A stretch of DNA of 64,000 nt from Buchnera aphidicola (Aphis nerii) (lineage in GTDB: Bacteria > Pseudomonadota > Gammaproteobacteria > Enterobacterales > Enterobacteriaceae). The notes beneath the pieces are model-generated. The model did not search any database. It saw only the letters and a list, made by a program, of their open reading frames with translations, and had not been told where the DNA came from. A program made the translations under genes and the position numbers. The stretch is from NCBI RefSeq assembly GCF_005083105.1, contig NZ_CP034885.1:474449-538448 (forward strand), written 5' to 3'. Shown piece after piece: positions 1 through 9,061 of this stretch. Numbering within the stretch: position 1 is the stretch's first letter; each line of letters begins with the position of its first letter.

Positions 1-3
1 CAT
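1..3 (-). CDS. possible start codon of a divergent gene cut by the window edge
   Basis: Read on the minus strand, bases 10 to 1 give GAAGGATATG: a Shine-Dalgarno-like GAAGGA followed by an ATG at 3..1. This is the arrangement expected for a gene running leftwards out of the window, divergent from miaB. Only the start codon is visible, so the product cannot be identified. It may also be chance. Confidence 0.3.
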
Positions 4-112
4 ATCCTTCAATTCACGGAAAAATATCTATATAAAATTTTTTAAAAAATTAGTTTTTCTATTTAAATCAAATATTATTTGAATAATAACTAGGATTAAT
101 ACAATTAAACAA

Positions 113-1432
113 ATGAAACAAACATACATTAAAACTTGGGGCTGTCAAATGAATGAGTATGATTCATCAATGATAGCAAAATATTTAGAAAAAACAGGAC
201 AGTATTCAATGACTACAAATTCTGAAAAAGCAGATATTTTAGTATTGAATACTTGTTCAATTAGAGAAAAAGCTCAAGAAAAAGTTTTTCATCAATTAGG
301 TAGATGGAAAAAATTAAAAAATAAAAATCCTAATGTTATAATTGCTGTAGGCGGCTGTGTTGCAACACAAGAGGGTGAAGAAATCTTTAAAAGATCTAAA
401 CATGTAGATATTATATTTGGCACTCAAAGTTTACATAAATTGCCTAAAATGATTTCTGAAATAGAAAAAAAACGTAAATTTTTAATTGATATTAGCTTCC
501 CAGAATTAGATAAATTCAATTGTTCTTTGCCAGTTCAGAAAAAAGGATATACAGCATCTGTTTCAATAATGGAAGGATGTAATAAATACTGTACATTTTG
601 TATAGTTCCATACACAAGAGGTAAAGAAATTAGTAGGCCATCTGATGATATTTTATTTGAAATTTCAAATTTAGCTGAAAATGGTATTAGGGAAGTAAAT
701 TTATTAGGTCAAAATGTAAACGCATATCAAGGACCAACTTTTAATGGAAAAACTTGTTTTTTTTCTGAATTATTAAGATTAATTTCAGAAATCGATGGTA
801 TTGATAGAATTCGTTTTACTACAAGTAATCCACTTGAATTTACTGACGATATTATTGAAGTATATAAAGATACCCCTAAATTAGTTAGTTTTTTACATCT
901 GCCTGTACAAAGTGGATCTAATAAAATATTAAAATTAATGAAACGATCATATACTACAGAAAAATATGAAAAAATTATTGAAAAACTTATTGAAGCACGT
1001 CCAAATATTCAAATTAGTTCTGATTTTATTGTAGGTTTTCCAGGTGAATCAAAAGAGGATTTTCAACAAACTATAAATTTTATAAAAAAAATAAATTTTG
1101 ATATGAGCTATAGTTTTATATATTCAAGTAGACCAGGAACCCCCGCTTCAGAAATGAAAGATGAAATTAATCTTAAAGAAAAAAAAGAACGTTTATATAT
1201 ATTGCAAAATTATATTAATAAACAAACGATGTCTTGGAGTAGAAGAATGTTAGGAAGTATACAATCCGTTTTAGTAGAAGGTATATCAAAAAACAACCCT
1301 ATGGAGCTTTATGGAAAAACAGAAAATAATAGAATTGTAAATTTTTATGGATCATCAAAAATAATTGGAAAATTTGCACAAGTTAAAATCAATAAAGTAC
1401 ATACTCATAATTTAAAAGGTACATTATTATAA
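113..1432 (+). CDS. miaB: MiaB, tRNA-2-methylthio-N6-dimethylallyladenosine synthase
   Basis: Radical-SAM methylthiotransferase that adds the 2-methylthio group to i6A37 of tRNAs reading UNN codons. The N-terminal UPF0004 domain carries three cluster-binding cysteines (Cys11 in GCQ, Cys48 in NTCS, Cys82 in GGCV). The radical-SAM CxxxCxxC is at Cys156, Cys160 and Cys163 (CNKYCTFC), and a TRAM-like domain follows. At 439 residues it is about 35 shorter than the E. coli protein, the loss being at the C-terminus. AGGA at 93-96 is a plausible ribosome site. An oddity is Asn239 in FTTSNP, where the family normally has His. Confidence 0.97.
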   Translation: MKQTYIKTWGCQMNEYDSSMIAKYLEKTGQYSMTTNSEKADILVLNTCSIREKAQEKVFHQLGRWKKLKNKNPNVIIAVGGCVATQEGEEIFKRSKHVDIIFGTQSLHKLPKMISEIEKKRKFLIDISFPELDKFNCSLPVQKKGYTASVSIMEGCNKYCTFCIVPYTRGKEISRPSDDILFEISNLAENGIREVNLLGQNVNAYQGPTFNGKTCFFSELLRLISEIDGIDRIRFTTSNPLEFTDDIIEVYKDTPKLVSFLHLPVQSGSNKILKLMKRSYTTEKYEKIIEKLIEARPNIQISSDFIVGFPGESKEDFQQTINFIKKINFDMSYSFIYSSRPGTPASEMKDEINLKEKKERLYILQNYINKQTMSWSRRMLGSIQSVLVEGISKNNPMELYGKTENNRIVNFYGSSKIIGKFAQVKINKVHTHNLKGTLL

Positions 1433-1437
1433 AAAAT

Positions 1438-1909
1438 ATGAATATAAAAGATTGCTTTATTTTAAACATACAAATAAATTGCAATAATAAAGAAAAAATA
1501 CCATCAAAAAACATGTTTAAGAAATGGATAGGAAGAGTTTTAAATAAAAAAAAACACTAAAATTATTACAATTAGAATTGTAGATGAAACAGAAATAAAA
1601 AATTTAAATTTAAAGTACAGAGGAAAAAATTATTCAACAAATATTTTATCATTTAAATCAAATATTTTTATAGAAAAAAATATAAAATTATTAGGGGATT
1701 TAGTTTTATGTAAGAAAATTATAGAAAAAGAATCTATAAAATATAATAAAACATTAGAATCTCGTTGGGCACATATGATTATACATGGAACACTTCATTT
1801 AATAGGATATGATCATAAAAATTTTATTGAACAAAAAATTATGGAGAACATAGAAAATAACATCATGCTATCTCTAAATTATAGAGAACCATATTTTTTT
1901 AAAAACTAA
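1438..1909 (+). CDS. ybeY: YbeY endoribonuclease, frameshifted at an A9 tract
   Basis: Metal-dependent endoribonuclease of 16S maturation and ribosome quality control. From ATG 1438 the first frame reads 40 codons to a TAA at 1558. The rest of the protein (ITIRIVDETE onward, to TAA 1907-1909) lies in another frame. The switch falls at the A9 run 1546-1554; reading A8 (or A11) joins the halves into a full-length protein of about 157 residues. The zinc motif HxxxHxxxxxH is intact within HMIIHGTLHLIGYDH, near 1772-1816. Both halves align well with E. coli YbeY, so I infer recoding by poly(A) slippage rather than a dead gene. It sits between miaB and corC; the ybeZ usually found between miaB and ybeY is absent. 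Confidence 0.85.
1546..1554 (+). other. poly(A) slippage site in ybeY (A9)
   Basis: Nine A residues at the point where the two ybeY frames must be joined. Loss of one A, or gain of two, in the mRNA restores the frame. RNA-polymerase slippage at such tracts is established for Buchnera; its action here is inferred. Confidence 0.7.
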
Positions 1910-1990
1910 CAATTATTCATAAAATTATTTTAACCTAAGATTTTATAACATAGAATAATAAAATATATTTTAACAAAGATAACTAATATT

Positions 1991-2860
1991 ATGAGTGATA
2001 AAGATGCGAAAAGTTCAGAAAAAATTAACAAAAAAGGTTTTTTTTCTATTTTATTAAATCATATTTTTCATGATGAACCTAAAAATAGAGAAGAATTGCT
2101 CGCATTAATTCGAGATTCAGAACAAAATGAACTTATTGATCAAGATACATGTGATATGTTAGAAGGTGTGATACAAATAGCCAAGAAAAAAATCAAAGAA
2201 ATAATGATACCTAGAACACAAATGATAACATTAAAATTAAATTATAATTTAAATAAATGTCTTGATATTATTTTAGAATCTGCACATTCACGATTTCCGG
2301 TAATGAATAGTGATAAAAATTATGTAGAAGGATTTTTAATTGCTAAAGATTTACTACCTTTTATGAAAAACTCAAACAAAAATTTTCATATAAAAAACAT
2401 CTTAAGACCTGCTGTTGTTGTTCCTGAAAGTAAATATGTAGATAGAATGTTAAAAGATTTTCGTTTAAAAAGAACACATATGGCAATAGTAATAAATGAA
2501 TTTGGAGCTGTTTCGGGATTAGTAACTATAGAAGATATACTTGAACTAATAGTTGGTGAAATTGAAGATGAATATGATGAAGAAGAACAAATAAATATCC
2601 GAAAATTACAAGAACATGTATTTTCTATTAGAGCTCTAACAGAAATAAGAGAGTTCAACGATTTTTTTAAAACTTGTTTCTGTGATGAAGAAGTAGATAC
2701 TATTGGAGGATTGGTGATGAAAGAATTCGGACATCTACCAACTCGTGGAGAACATATTAATATTAATGGATATAATTTTAAAATATCTTCAGCAGATAGT
2801 AGAAAAATTATACAAATACATGTAACTATTCCAGAAAATAAAATTATAGAAAAAATATAA
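1991..2860 (+). CDS. corC: CorC (YbeX), CBS-domain transporter-associated protein
   Basis: Soluble CorC/HlyC-family protein of 289 residues, linked in enterobacteria to magnesium and cobalt efflux. It has a short N-terminal helical part, two CBS domains at about residues 70-195 (IMIPRTQM opens the first; GAVSGLVTIEDILE closes the second), an acidic linker DEYDEEE, and a C-terminal CorC/HlyC domain at about 210-285 with TIGGLVMKEFGHLP. The order ybeY-corC is ancestral; lnt, which normally follows, is absent and leuS comes next. No membrane segment is apparent. Confidence 0.93.
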   Translation: MSDKDAKSSEKINKKGFFSILLNHIFHDEPKNREELLALIRDSEQNELIDQDTCDMLEGVIQIAKKKIKEIMIPRTQMITLKLNYNLNKCLDIILESAHSRFPVMNSDKNYVEGFLIAKDLLPFMKNSNKNFHIKNILRPAVVVPESKYVDRMLKDFRLKRTHMAIVINEFGAVSGLVTIEDILELIVGEIEDEYDEEEQINIRKLQEHVFSIRALTEIREFNDFFKTCFCDEEVDTIGGLVMKEFGHLPTRGEHININGYNFKISSADSRKIIQIHVTIPENKIIEKI

Positions 2861-2965
2861 AAAATAAAAATATTTTTTAAAAAATGTATTTATGTTTTTA
2901 TGAAATAAAATATTTAAAATTTTTATTTATTTTTAAAAAAATTAAAAATTATTATAGAGAAAACT

Positions 2966-5554
2966 ATGGAACAAGAGTATTGTCCAAAAGATATTGAAAA
3001 ATATGTACAAACATATTGGGAAAATAATAAAACCTTTCATGTTTATGAAGATGAATTAAAAGAAAAATATTATTGTCTTCCAATGCTCCCATATCCTTCT
3101 GGAAAACTACATATGGGTCATGTTAGAAATTATACTATAAGCGACGTAATTGCAAGATATCAAAGAATGTTGGGGAAAAATGTTTTACAACCTATAGGTT
3201 GGGATGCCTTTGGATTGCCTGCAGAGGAAGCAGCTATTAAAAATAATATAACACCATCATGTTGGACATATAAAAATATAAAATACATGAAAAAACAACT
3301 TAAATCACTAGGATTTAGTTATGATTGGAGCAGGGAAATAACCACATGTGAACCAGAATATTATAAATGGGAACAATGGTTTTTTATACAATTATATAAA
3401 AAAAAATTAGTTTATAAAAAAAATAGTTTAGTTAACTGGTGTCCACATGATAAAACTGTATTAGCTAATGAACAAGTAATAAATGGATGTTGTTGGAGAT
3501 GTCAAAGTACTGTAATAAAGAAAAAAATACCACAATGGTTTCTAAAAATTAGAAACTATGCTGAATGTTTACATAATGATTTAAATCAATTAAAAAATTG
3601 GCCTGAAAAAGTTAAAAATATGCAAAAAAATTGGATTGGAAGATCAGAAGGATTTGAAATATCTTTTAATATTAAAAATAGTAATAAAAAAATAAAAATA
3701 TTTACTACTAGACTAGATACAATAATGGGAGTCACATATATTGCTATATCTCCACTTCATCAATTTTCTGTATCTCTTTCAAAAAAAAATAAAATATTAA
3801 AAGAATTTATTCAACAACAAAATTATGAAAATTGTTCTATAGAAGAAATTGAAAAAATAAAATTTAATGGAATAAATACTAACATATTTGTTAATCATCC
3901 TATCACAAAAAAAAGCATACCGATCTGGATAGCAAATTTTGTAATAAACGACTATGGAACAGGAGTAGTTATGTCAGTCCCTGGACATAATGAAAATGAT
4001 TGGATTTTTGCTACAAAACATAATTTAAAAATAAAATATGTGATTCATCCATTTAATATAGAAAATATGAATTTAGTTAAAAAAAATTTTTTATCTGAAA
4101 AAGGAATATTAATGAACTCTGGAGAGTTTAATAAACTTGATTATTACAATGCTACTAAAGAAATAAAAAAAAAACTATCAGAACAAAATAATATAAAAAT
4201 TAAAATTATTTATAAATTAAAAGATTGGTGTATATCTAGACAACGTTATTGGGGTACACCCATTCCTATGGCGACAACAAAAAATGGAGAAATTGTACCA
4301 ATACCAGAGAAAGATTTACCTGTATTATTACCAGAAATAAATAATTATTTAGATCTATTCAAAAAACCCTTAAAAAAACAATCTAATTGGTCTAACACTG
4401 AAATTAACAATCAATCTGCTAACCGAGAAATAGACACATTTGACACATTTATGGAATCTTCTTGGTATTATGCAAGATATACTTGTCCTAATTTTAAAAA
4501 AGGTATGATTAATCCTATAACATCAAAATATTGGTTACCTGTTGATCAATATATTGGAGGAATAGAACATGCTATTATGCATTTAATGTATTTTAGATTT
4601 TATCATAAACTACTACGAGATTTTAAATTACTACAATTTGATGAACCAGTAAAAAACTTAATATGCCAAGGAATGGTTTTATCAGAAGCATTTTATCAAA
4701 TTGGAAAAGACAATAAACGAAATTGGATTAGTAAATCTAATGTATATATTGAGAAAAATAATCGAGGAGAAATTGTTAAAGCATATGATAAAAAAGGTAA
4801 AAAAGTTACATATGCAGGAATGATTAAAATGTCTAAATCTAAAAATAATGGAATTGAACCAGAACTAATAATTAATGAATATGGAGCTGATACTATTCGA
4901 TTATTTATTATGTTTGCTGCCCCTATAGAATCATCATTAGAGTGGAATGAATCTGGATTAAAAGGAATTTACCGGTTTTTGAAAAAATTGTGGAAATTAT
5001 CTTTTAGTTATATTCAAATACAACATAAATATAAAAATATAGATTTAAATCTTTTAAACAAAAAACAACGAACAATGTATCATTTATTACATAAAACAAT
5101 TGCTAAAGTTTCTGATGATATTGGCCGTAGAAAATCTTTTAATACCGCTATTTCTGAAATTATGAAATTAGTGAATATTCTTGTAAATTTTAAATTAGAA
5201 AATGAAGAAGATAAATGTATTATGAAAGATTCATTAATATCAATTATCAAAATGCTTTATCCATTTACACCACACTTCTCTTTTATATTATGGAAATATT
5301 TAAATAAAAACTGTTTCATAGATAATGAGAAATGGCCTGTTTTTGAAAAAAAATTTTTACTAAAAATAAATAATATATTAATTGTTCAAATTAATGGCAA
5401 AAAAAAATGTATCATAGAAATTCCAAATAATTTAACAAAAGAAGAAATTTTATCTTATGTTAAAAACAGCACGCTATTACAAAAAAAATTAAACAATGAA
5501 AATATACATAAAATTATTTATATTCCTAATAAAATAATTAATTTTATCATATAA
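2966..5554 (+). CDS. leuS: Leucyl-tRNA synthetase
   Basis: Class Ia aminoacyl-tRNA synthetase of 862 residues, essentially the E. coli length. The HIGH-type motif is HMGH in KLHMGHVRNY near residue 48. A CP1 editing insertion lies at roughly 220-420 (TTRLDTIMGVTY, GTGVVMSVPGHNEND), and KMSKS is in MIKMSKSKNNG near 620, before the anticodon-binding helices and C-terminal domain. AGAG at 2957-2960 serves as ribosome site. An A10 run at 4165-4174 (EIKKKLS) is read in frame, so slippage there would give some defective mRNA. Confidence 0.98.
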   Translation: MEQEYCPKDIEKYVQTYWENNKTFHVYEDELKEKYYCLPMLPYPSGKLHMGHVRNYTISDVIARYQRMLGKNVLQPIGWDAFGLPAEEAAIKNNITPSCWTYKNIKYMKKQLKSLGFSYDWSREITTCEPEYYKWEQWFFIQLYKKKLVYKKNSLVNWCPHDKTVLANEQVINGCCWRCQSTVIKKKIPQWFLKIRNYAECLHNDLNQLKNWPEKVKNMQKNWIGRSEGFEISFNIKNSNKKIKIFTTRLDTIMGVTYIAISPLHQFSVSLSKKNKILKEFIQQQNYENCSIEEIEKIKFNGINTNIFVNHPITKKSIPIWIANFVINDYGTGVVMSVPGHNENDWIFATKHNLKIKYVIHPFNIENMNLVKKNFLSEKGILMNSGEFNKLDYYNATKEIKKKLSEQNNIKIKIIYKLKDWCISRQRYWGTPIPMATTKNGEIVPIPEKDLPVLLPEINNYLDLFKKPLKKQSNWSNTEINNQSANREIDTFDTFMESSWYYARYTCPNFKKGMINPITSKYWLPVDQYIGGIEHAIMHLMYFRFYHKLLRDFKLLQFDEPVKNLICQGMVLSEAFYQIGKDNKRNWISKSNVYIEKNNRGEIVKAYDKKGKKVTYAGMIKMSKSKNNGIEPELIINEYGADTIRLFIMFAAPIESSLEWNESGLKGIYRFLKKLWKLSFSYIQIQHKYKNIDLNLLNKKQRTMYHLLHKTIAKVSDDIGRRKSFNTAISEIMKLVNILVNFKLENEEDKCIMKDSLISIIKMLYPFTPHFSFILWKYLNKNCFIDNEKWPVFEKKFLLKINNILIVQINGKKKCIIEIPNNLTKEEILSYVKNSTLLQKKLNNENIHKIIYIPNKIINFII

Positions 5555-5582
5555 AACATTTAAAAATGGTATTTTTATTCAT

Positions 5583-6586
5583 ATGAAATTTATATATACA
5601 GAAGAACTAAAAAAAAAATAATTGAAAAATTAAATTTTTTTTATATCCTTTTAGGAGAAGATTTAATATTATTAAATAAAAATAAAAAAATAATATTAAA
5701 CTTTGCTAAAAAACAAGGTTTTATAGAAATTTACATGATTAATATTGAAAAAAGCACAGATTGGAATAGAGTAATTAATTTTTATCATTCAAATAATTTA
5801 TTTTTTCAAAAAAAAGTTTTAATTATAAATTTAATTTTAAAACAATCAAATTTTTTATTAGTAAAAAATATAAAAAAAATATTTTTTTTAAAAAATTTAG
5901 ATATATTAACAATATTTCAAATTAATCAGTTATCTAATCATTTTAAAAATTACTTATTAAATGAAAAAAATATATTAAAAATTGATATTATATGGTGTTT
6001 TACACCATATGATGTAAATTTTAAATACTGGTTAAAATGTGAAATAAAAGAAAAAAAAATAAAAATGACCCAAAATGCTTTTTTATTATTGTATAAATAT
6101 TACGAAGGAAATACTCTTTTTGTAAACCATGTATTAAATATGATAATACTTATATGGAATAATAAAAATATTACATCAGAAAACATAAAAAAAATTATCT
6201 ATAAATTTGCTATTTTTGATCCTTTAGATTGGATCAATAAAATTTTTCAAAATAATATGAAAAAAGCTTTATATATATTAGATGCTTTTCAAAAACAAAA
6301 ATACAACCCTCTTGTTTTAATACGATTATTACAAAAAGATTTATTAATATTATTGAATATGAAACGTCAAAAAGAATTACATACAAATGTATTCTTTAAG
6401 CAAAAAAATGTTTCTTTAAATAGAATTAAATTTTTTAATTACGCAATTAAATCAATTAATTTTAATAATTTCTTAAAAGTCATCAGAATTTTATTACAAA
6501 TGGAAATAAAAATTAAAATAGAATATAATTCTGATGTTTGGATCGATCTAAAAACAATAACATTGTTATTATCTTCAAAAATATAA
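5583..6586 (+). CDS. holA: HolA, DNA polymerase III delta subunit, frameshifted at an A10 tract
   Basis: Delta opens the beta clamp in the clamp-loader complex with DnaX and HolB. ATG 5583 reads MKFIYTEELKKK and then meets TAA at 5619. In the +1 frame the protein resumes (IIEKLNFFYILLGEDLILL) and continues unbroken to 6586. The junction is the A10 run 5609-5618; eleven As would restore one protein of about 334 residues, close to E. coli (343). The start and the sequence across the junction align with E. coli HolA. The 283-residue part from ATG 5735 alone would lack the N-terminal clamp-contacting strands. It follows leuS as in E. coli, with lptE lost between them. Confidence 0.85.
5609..5618 (+). 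other. poly(A) slippage site in holA (A10)
   Basis: Ten A residues at codons 9-12 of holA. A +1 slip to A11 joins the 5' start region to the main frame. Slippage is inferred from the two conserved halves. Confidence 0.7.
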
Positions 6587-6609
6587 AAAGACAAAAATAC
6601 AATAAAAAA

Positions 6610-7238
6610 ATGAAAGAAATATATGCAATCTTCGGAGGTAATTTTGATCCAATTCATTATGGACATATTATCTCTGCAGAAAAATTAGCGAAAGAAATTT
6701 CAATAAAAAAAATAATATTACTACCTAATCAAAATCCTCCTCATAGACCTAAAACTAAAACATCTTTAAAACATAAAATAAAAATGATTAAATATGCAAT
6801 TAAAGGTAATAATTTATTCGAAATAAGTTTATTAGAAACAAAAAAAAAATTTTCTATACTATAGAAACATTAAAAAAAATCAGATTAAAAATTGGTTTTT
6901 TAAAACCGCTCTGTTTTATAATAGGAGAAGACAATTTAAATAATTTTAATCTTTGGAAAAATTGGAAAGAAATATTATTATATGCTCATTTATTAATTCT
7001 ACCAAGAATCAGCATTAAAACAAATAACATTGAATTAAAAAAATGGATTACATTACATACTATCAAAAATAAAGATTGTCTGCGTCAAAAACCATTTGGA
7101 TTTATTTTTTTTTCATCTATACCTATTATAAAAATTTCTTCTACACAAATTAGACAAAATTTTATTAATGATAAAACTTCACACAAGTTATTACCAATAG
7201 AAGTAGAAAAATATATTTTATTAAAAAAATTATATTAA
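6610..7238 (+). CDS. nadD: NadD, nicotinate-nucleotide adenylyltransferase, frameshifted at an A10 tract
   Basis: Makes deamido-NAD from nicotinate mononucleotide and ATP. The N-terminal half (ATG 6610) has the nucleotidyltransferase GGNFDPIHYGH motif and reads to a TAG at 6862-6864. The C-terminal half resumes in the +1 frame with YTIETLKKIR and carries FIIGEDNL and the ISSTQIR motif, ending at 7238. The break is at the A10 run 6840-6849; A11 restores about 209 residues (E. coli 213). An upstream in-frame ATG at 6538 lies inside holA and lacks homology, so I start at 6610. The gene follows holA by 23 bp, as in E. coli. Confidence 0.85.
6840..6849 (+). other. poly(A) slippage site in nadD (A10)
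   Basis: Ten A residues in the LETKKK segment. A +1 slip to A11 links the N-terminal catalytic half with the C-terminal ISSTQIR half. Confidence 0.7.
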
Positions 7239-7260
7239 AATCTAAACTATTTTTAATAAC

Positions 7261-7521
7261 ATGAAAACATTCCATTTATATAATATGAAAAAAATAAACA
7301 TAATGTTAAATTTAATTGGACTTAGATGTCCAGAACCAATTATGATCATTCGAAAAAACATTAGAAAAATAAAAAAAAATGAAACTATTTTAGTTTTATC
7401 AGACGATCCATCTACTAAAAGAGATATTCCACATTTTTGTAATTTTATGGAACATCAACTGATCGAGTGTTTAACTAGTATTAAACCTTATCGTTATCTA
7501 TTAAAAAAAGGGATTTATTAA
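7261..7521 (+). CDS. tusA: TusA, sulfur-carrier protein for tRNA thiolation
   Basis: TusA (SirA/YhhP) takes persulfide sulfur from IscS and passes it to TusBCD for 2-thiouridine at U34 of tRNA. The signature LRCPEPIM with the sulfur-carrying Cys23 is present, as are [14 protein letters not shown] and the C-terminal PYRYLLKKG. It has 86 residues from ATG 7261; the internal ATG at 7285 gives a length nearer the E. coli protein (81) and may be the real start. Its partner tusE lies at 31496-31843. Confidence 0.93.
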   Translation: MKTFHLYNMKKINIMLNLIGLRCPEPIMIIRKNIRKIKKNETILVLSDDPSTKRDIPHFCNFMEHQLIECLTSIKPYRYLLKKGIY

Positions 7522-7568
7522 AATATTATACAATTAATTAAAACTAGTATTTTAAAAAATAAAAAAAT

Positions 7569-7599
7569 TTTAATATACACACCATGTGTGTATATTAAA
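7569..7599. terminator. symmetrical hairpin between convergent tusA and asd
   Basis: Perfect 14-bp inverted repeat (arms 7569-7582 and 7586-7599, TTTAATATACACAC and its complement) around a 3-nt CAT loop. It lies between the converging stop codons of tusA and asd. Each strand has a short A/T-rich tail rather than a long U-run. I read it as a bidirectional terminator or 3'-end stabiliser. Confidence 0.6.
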
Positions 7600-7630
7600 T
7601 AAATATTTGATAAAATGTTAAAAAAATAAT

Positions 7631-8746
7631 TTAAATATTAATTAATAAATTCAACATCCTTCTTAGAGGTTCTGCAGCACCCCATAACAACTGATCTCCA
7701 ACAGTAAAAGCTGAAAAATATTTATTACCCATACTAAGTTTTCTCAATCTTCCTACTGGTATTCTTAATGTACCACTTATTGCAGATGGAGTTAATTTAC
7801 ATATTGTTTCTTCCATATTATTTGGAACAAAATCAACCCATTTATTATGATTAATTAATATTTCTTCTATATTTTTTTTTGAAAGATTTTTATTTAATTT
7901 TATAAAAAATGATTGACTATGACATCTTATTGAGCTTATTCGAACACATGTTCCATCTATTATTATTTTATTTTCTGATCCTAATATTTTATTTGTTTCA
8001 AATTGTCCTTTCCATTCTTCTCGACTTTGACCATTTCCCATATCAACATCTATCCAAGGTATTAAACTTCCAGCTAATGGTACAGAAAAATGTTTTAATG
8101 GAAAATTATTATTTTGGATTTGAGTTATAACTTTTTTTTCAAGATCTAAAATTGAAGAAAGATTATTTGATAAATCATTACATACAATATTATATATTGC
8201 ACCCATTTGTTTTAATAATTCAATTACATATTTAGCACCTGCACCTGATGCTGCCTGATAAGTAGAAACAGAAATCCATTCTATTAAATTTTGTTCAAAT
8301 AATCCTCCTAAGGCCATTAACATCAAACTTACAGTGCAATTACTTCCTACAAAAGTTTTAATTCCACTATCTAAAGCATTTTGTATAACTTTTAAATTGA
8401 TGGGATCTAAGACAATAACAGAATCATTGTTCATTCTTAAAGTTGAAGCAGCATCTATCCAATAACCTTTCCAATTATTTTTACGTATTTTAGGATAAAT
8501 AGAATCAGTATAAGATCCTCCTTGACATGTAATAATAATATCCATTTCTTGCAATAAATTTAAATTGTAAGCGTCTTTTAAATCTTTAAATAATGTATTA
8601 TTTATAATAGGACCATTTTGACCAGATTGAGAGGTTGAAAAAAAATGAGGAATAATATTTGAAAAATCATTTTCTTTTATCATTCGATTTAATAAAACTG
8701 AACCTACCATACCACGCCATCCAACAAAACCTACAGATTTCATCAT
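7631..8746 (-). CDS. asd: Aspartate-semialdehyde dehydrogenase
   Basis: Reduces beta-aspartyl phosphate to aspartate semialdehyde, the branch point to lysine/diaminopimelate, threonine and methionine, and so part of the symbiont's amino-acid provisioning. The N-terminal NADP-binding segment VGFVGWRGMVGS opens the protein. The catalytic cysteine is in GSNCTVS (about residue 137) and the substrate-binding C-terminal domain follows. Length (371) matches E. coli. Two tandem ATGs open the frame; the second (8743) aligns with the E. coli start. No clear Shine-Dalgarno precedes it. Confidence 0.97.
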   Translation of the reverse strand: MMKSVGFVGWRGMVGSVLLNRMIKENDFSNIIPHFFSTSQSGQNGPIINNTLFKDLKDAYNLNLLQEMDIIITCQGGSYTDSIYPKIRKNNWKGYWIDAASTLRMNNDSVIVLDPINLKVIQNALDSGIKTFVGSNCTVSLMLMALGGLFEQNLIEWISVSTYQAASGAGAKYVIELLKQMGAIYNIVCNDLSNNLSSILDLEKKVITQIQNNNFPLKHFSVPLAGSLIPWIDVDMGNGQSREEWKGQFETNKILGSENKIIIDGTCVRISSIRCHSQSFFIKLNKNLSKKNIEEILINHNKWVDFVPNNMEETICKLTPSAISGTLRIPVGRLRKLSMGNKYFSAFTVGDQLLWGAAEPLRRMLNLLINI

Positions 8747-9061
8747 TAATAAATATACGGAGTTTTTACAAAAGATAATTTTATTTTATAAAATTAAAAA
8801 AATTTCAGCAAAAACTTTCCGACCTCCAAATAAACATAATTATTGTATAAATTTTATGAAAAATAGTTTTTTTAAAAATATCAAATTTTATTAAAAATTT
8901 TAATATACTATAAAATTATAAAATTTTCTTAAAAACAACATTTTTATATAAATTAAAGAAATAATATTAAAAATTTATATAGTGTAAAAAATTCATAATA
9001 TTTTATATATATGTTATATAGTTAAAAAATATATCTTTTTACAAGGACATAATAAATTAAA
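8747..9061. other. 315-bp intergenic region between divergent asd and yhgN
   Basis: Almost pure A/T with no coding potential I can support. It must hold the 5' ends of both flanking genes. AAGGAC at 9042-9047 is a likely ribosome site for yhgN. One GC-richer island at 8815-8827 (minus strand GGAGGTCGGAAAG) stands out but is not next to a start codon. Many TATAAT-like strings occur and I cannot choose a promoter. Confidence 0.6.

Noticed and set aside
6538-6609. Upstream ATG for nadD
   Set aside because: It lies in the 3' end of holA and adds 24 residues with no homology; ATG 6610 starts at MKEIYAIFGG.
8881-9060. Specific promoter calls in the asd-yhgN region
   Set aside because: The sequence is so AT-rich that many TATAAT-like strings occur; none has a convincing -35 at the right distance.
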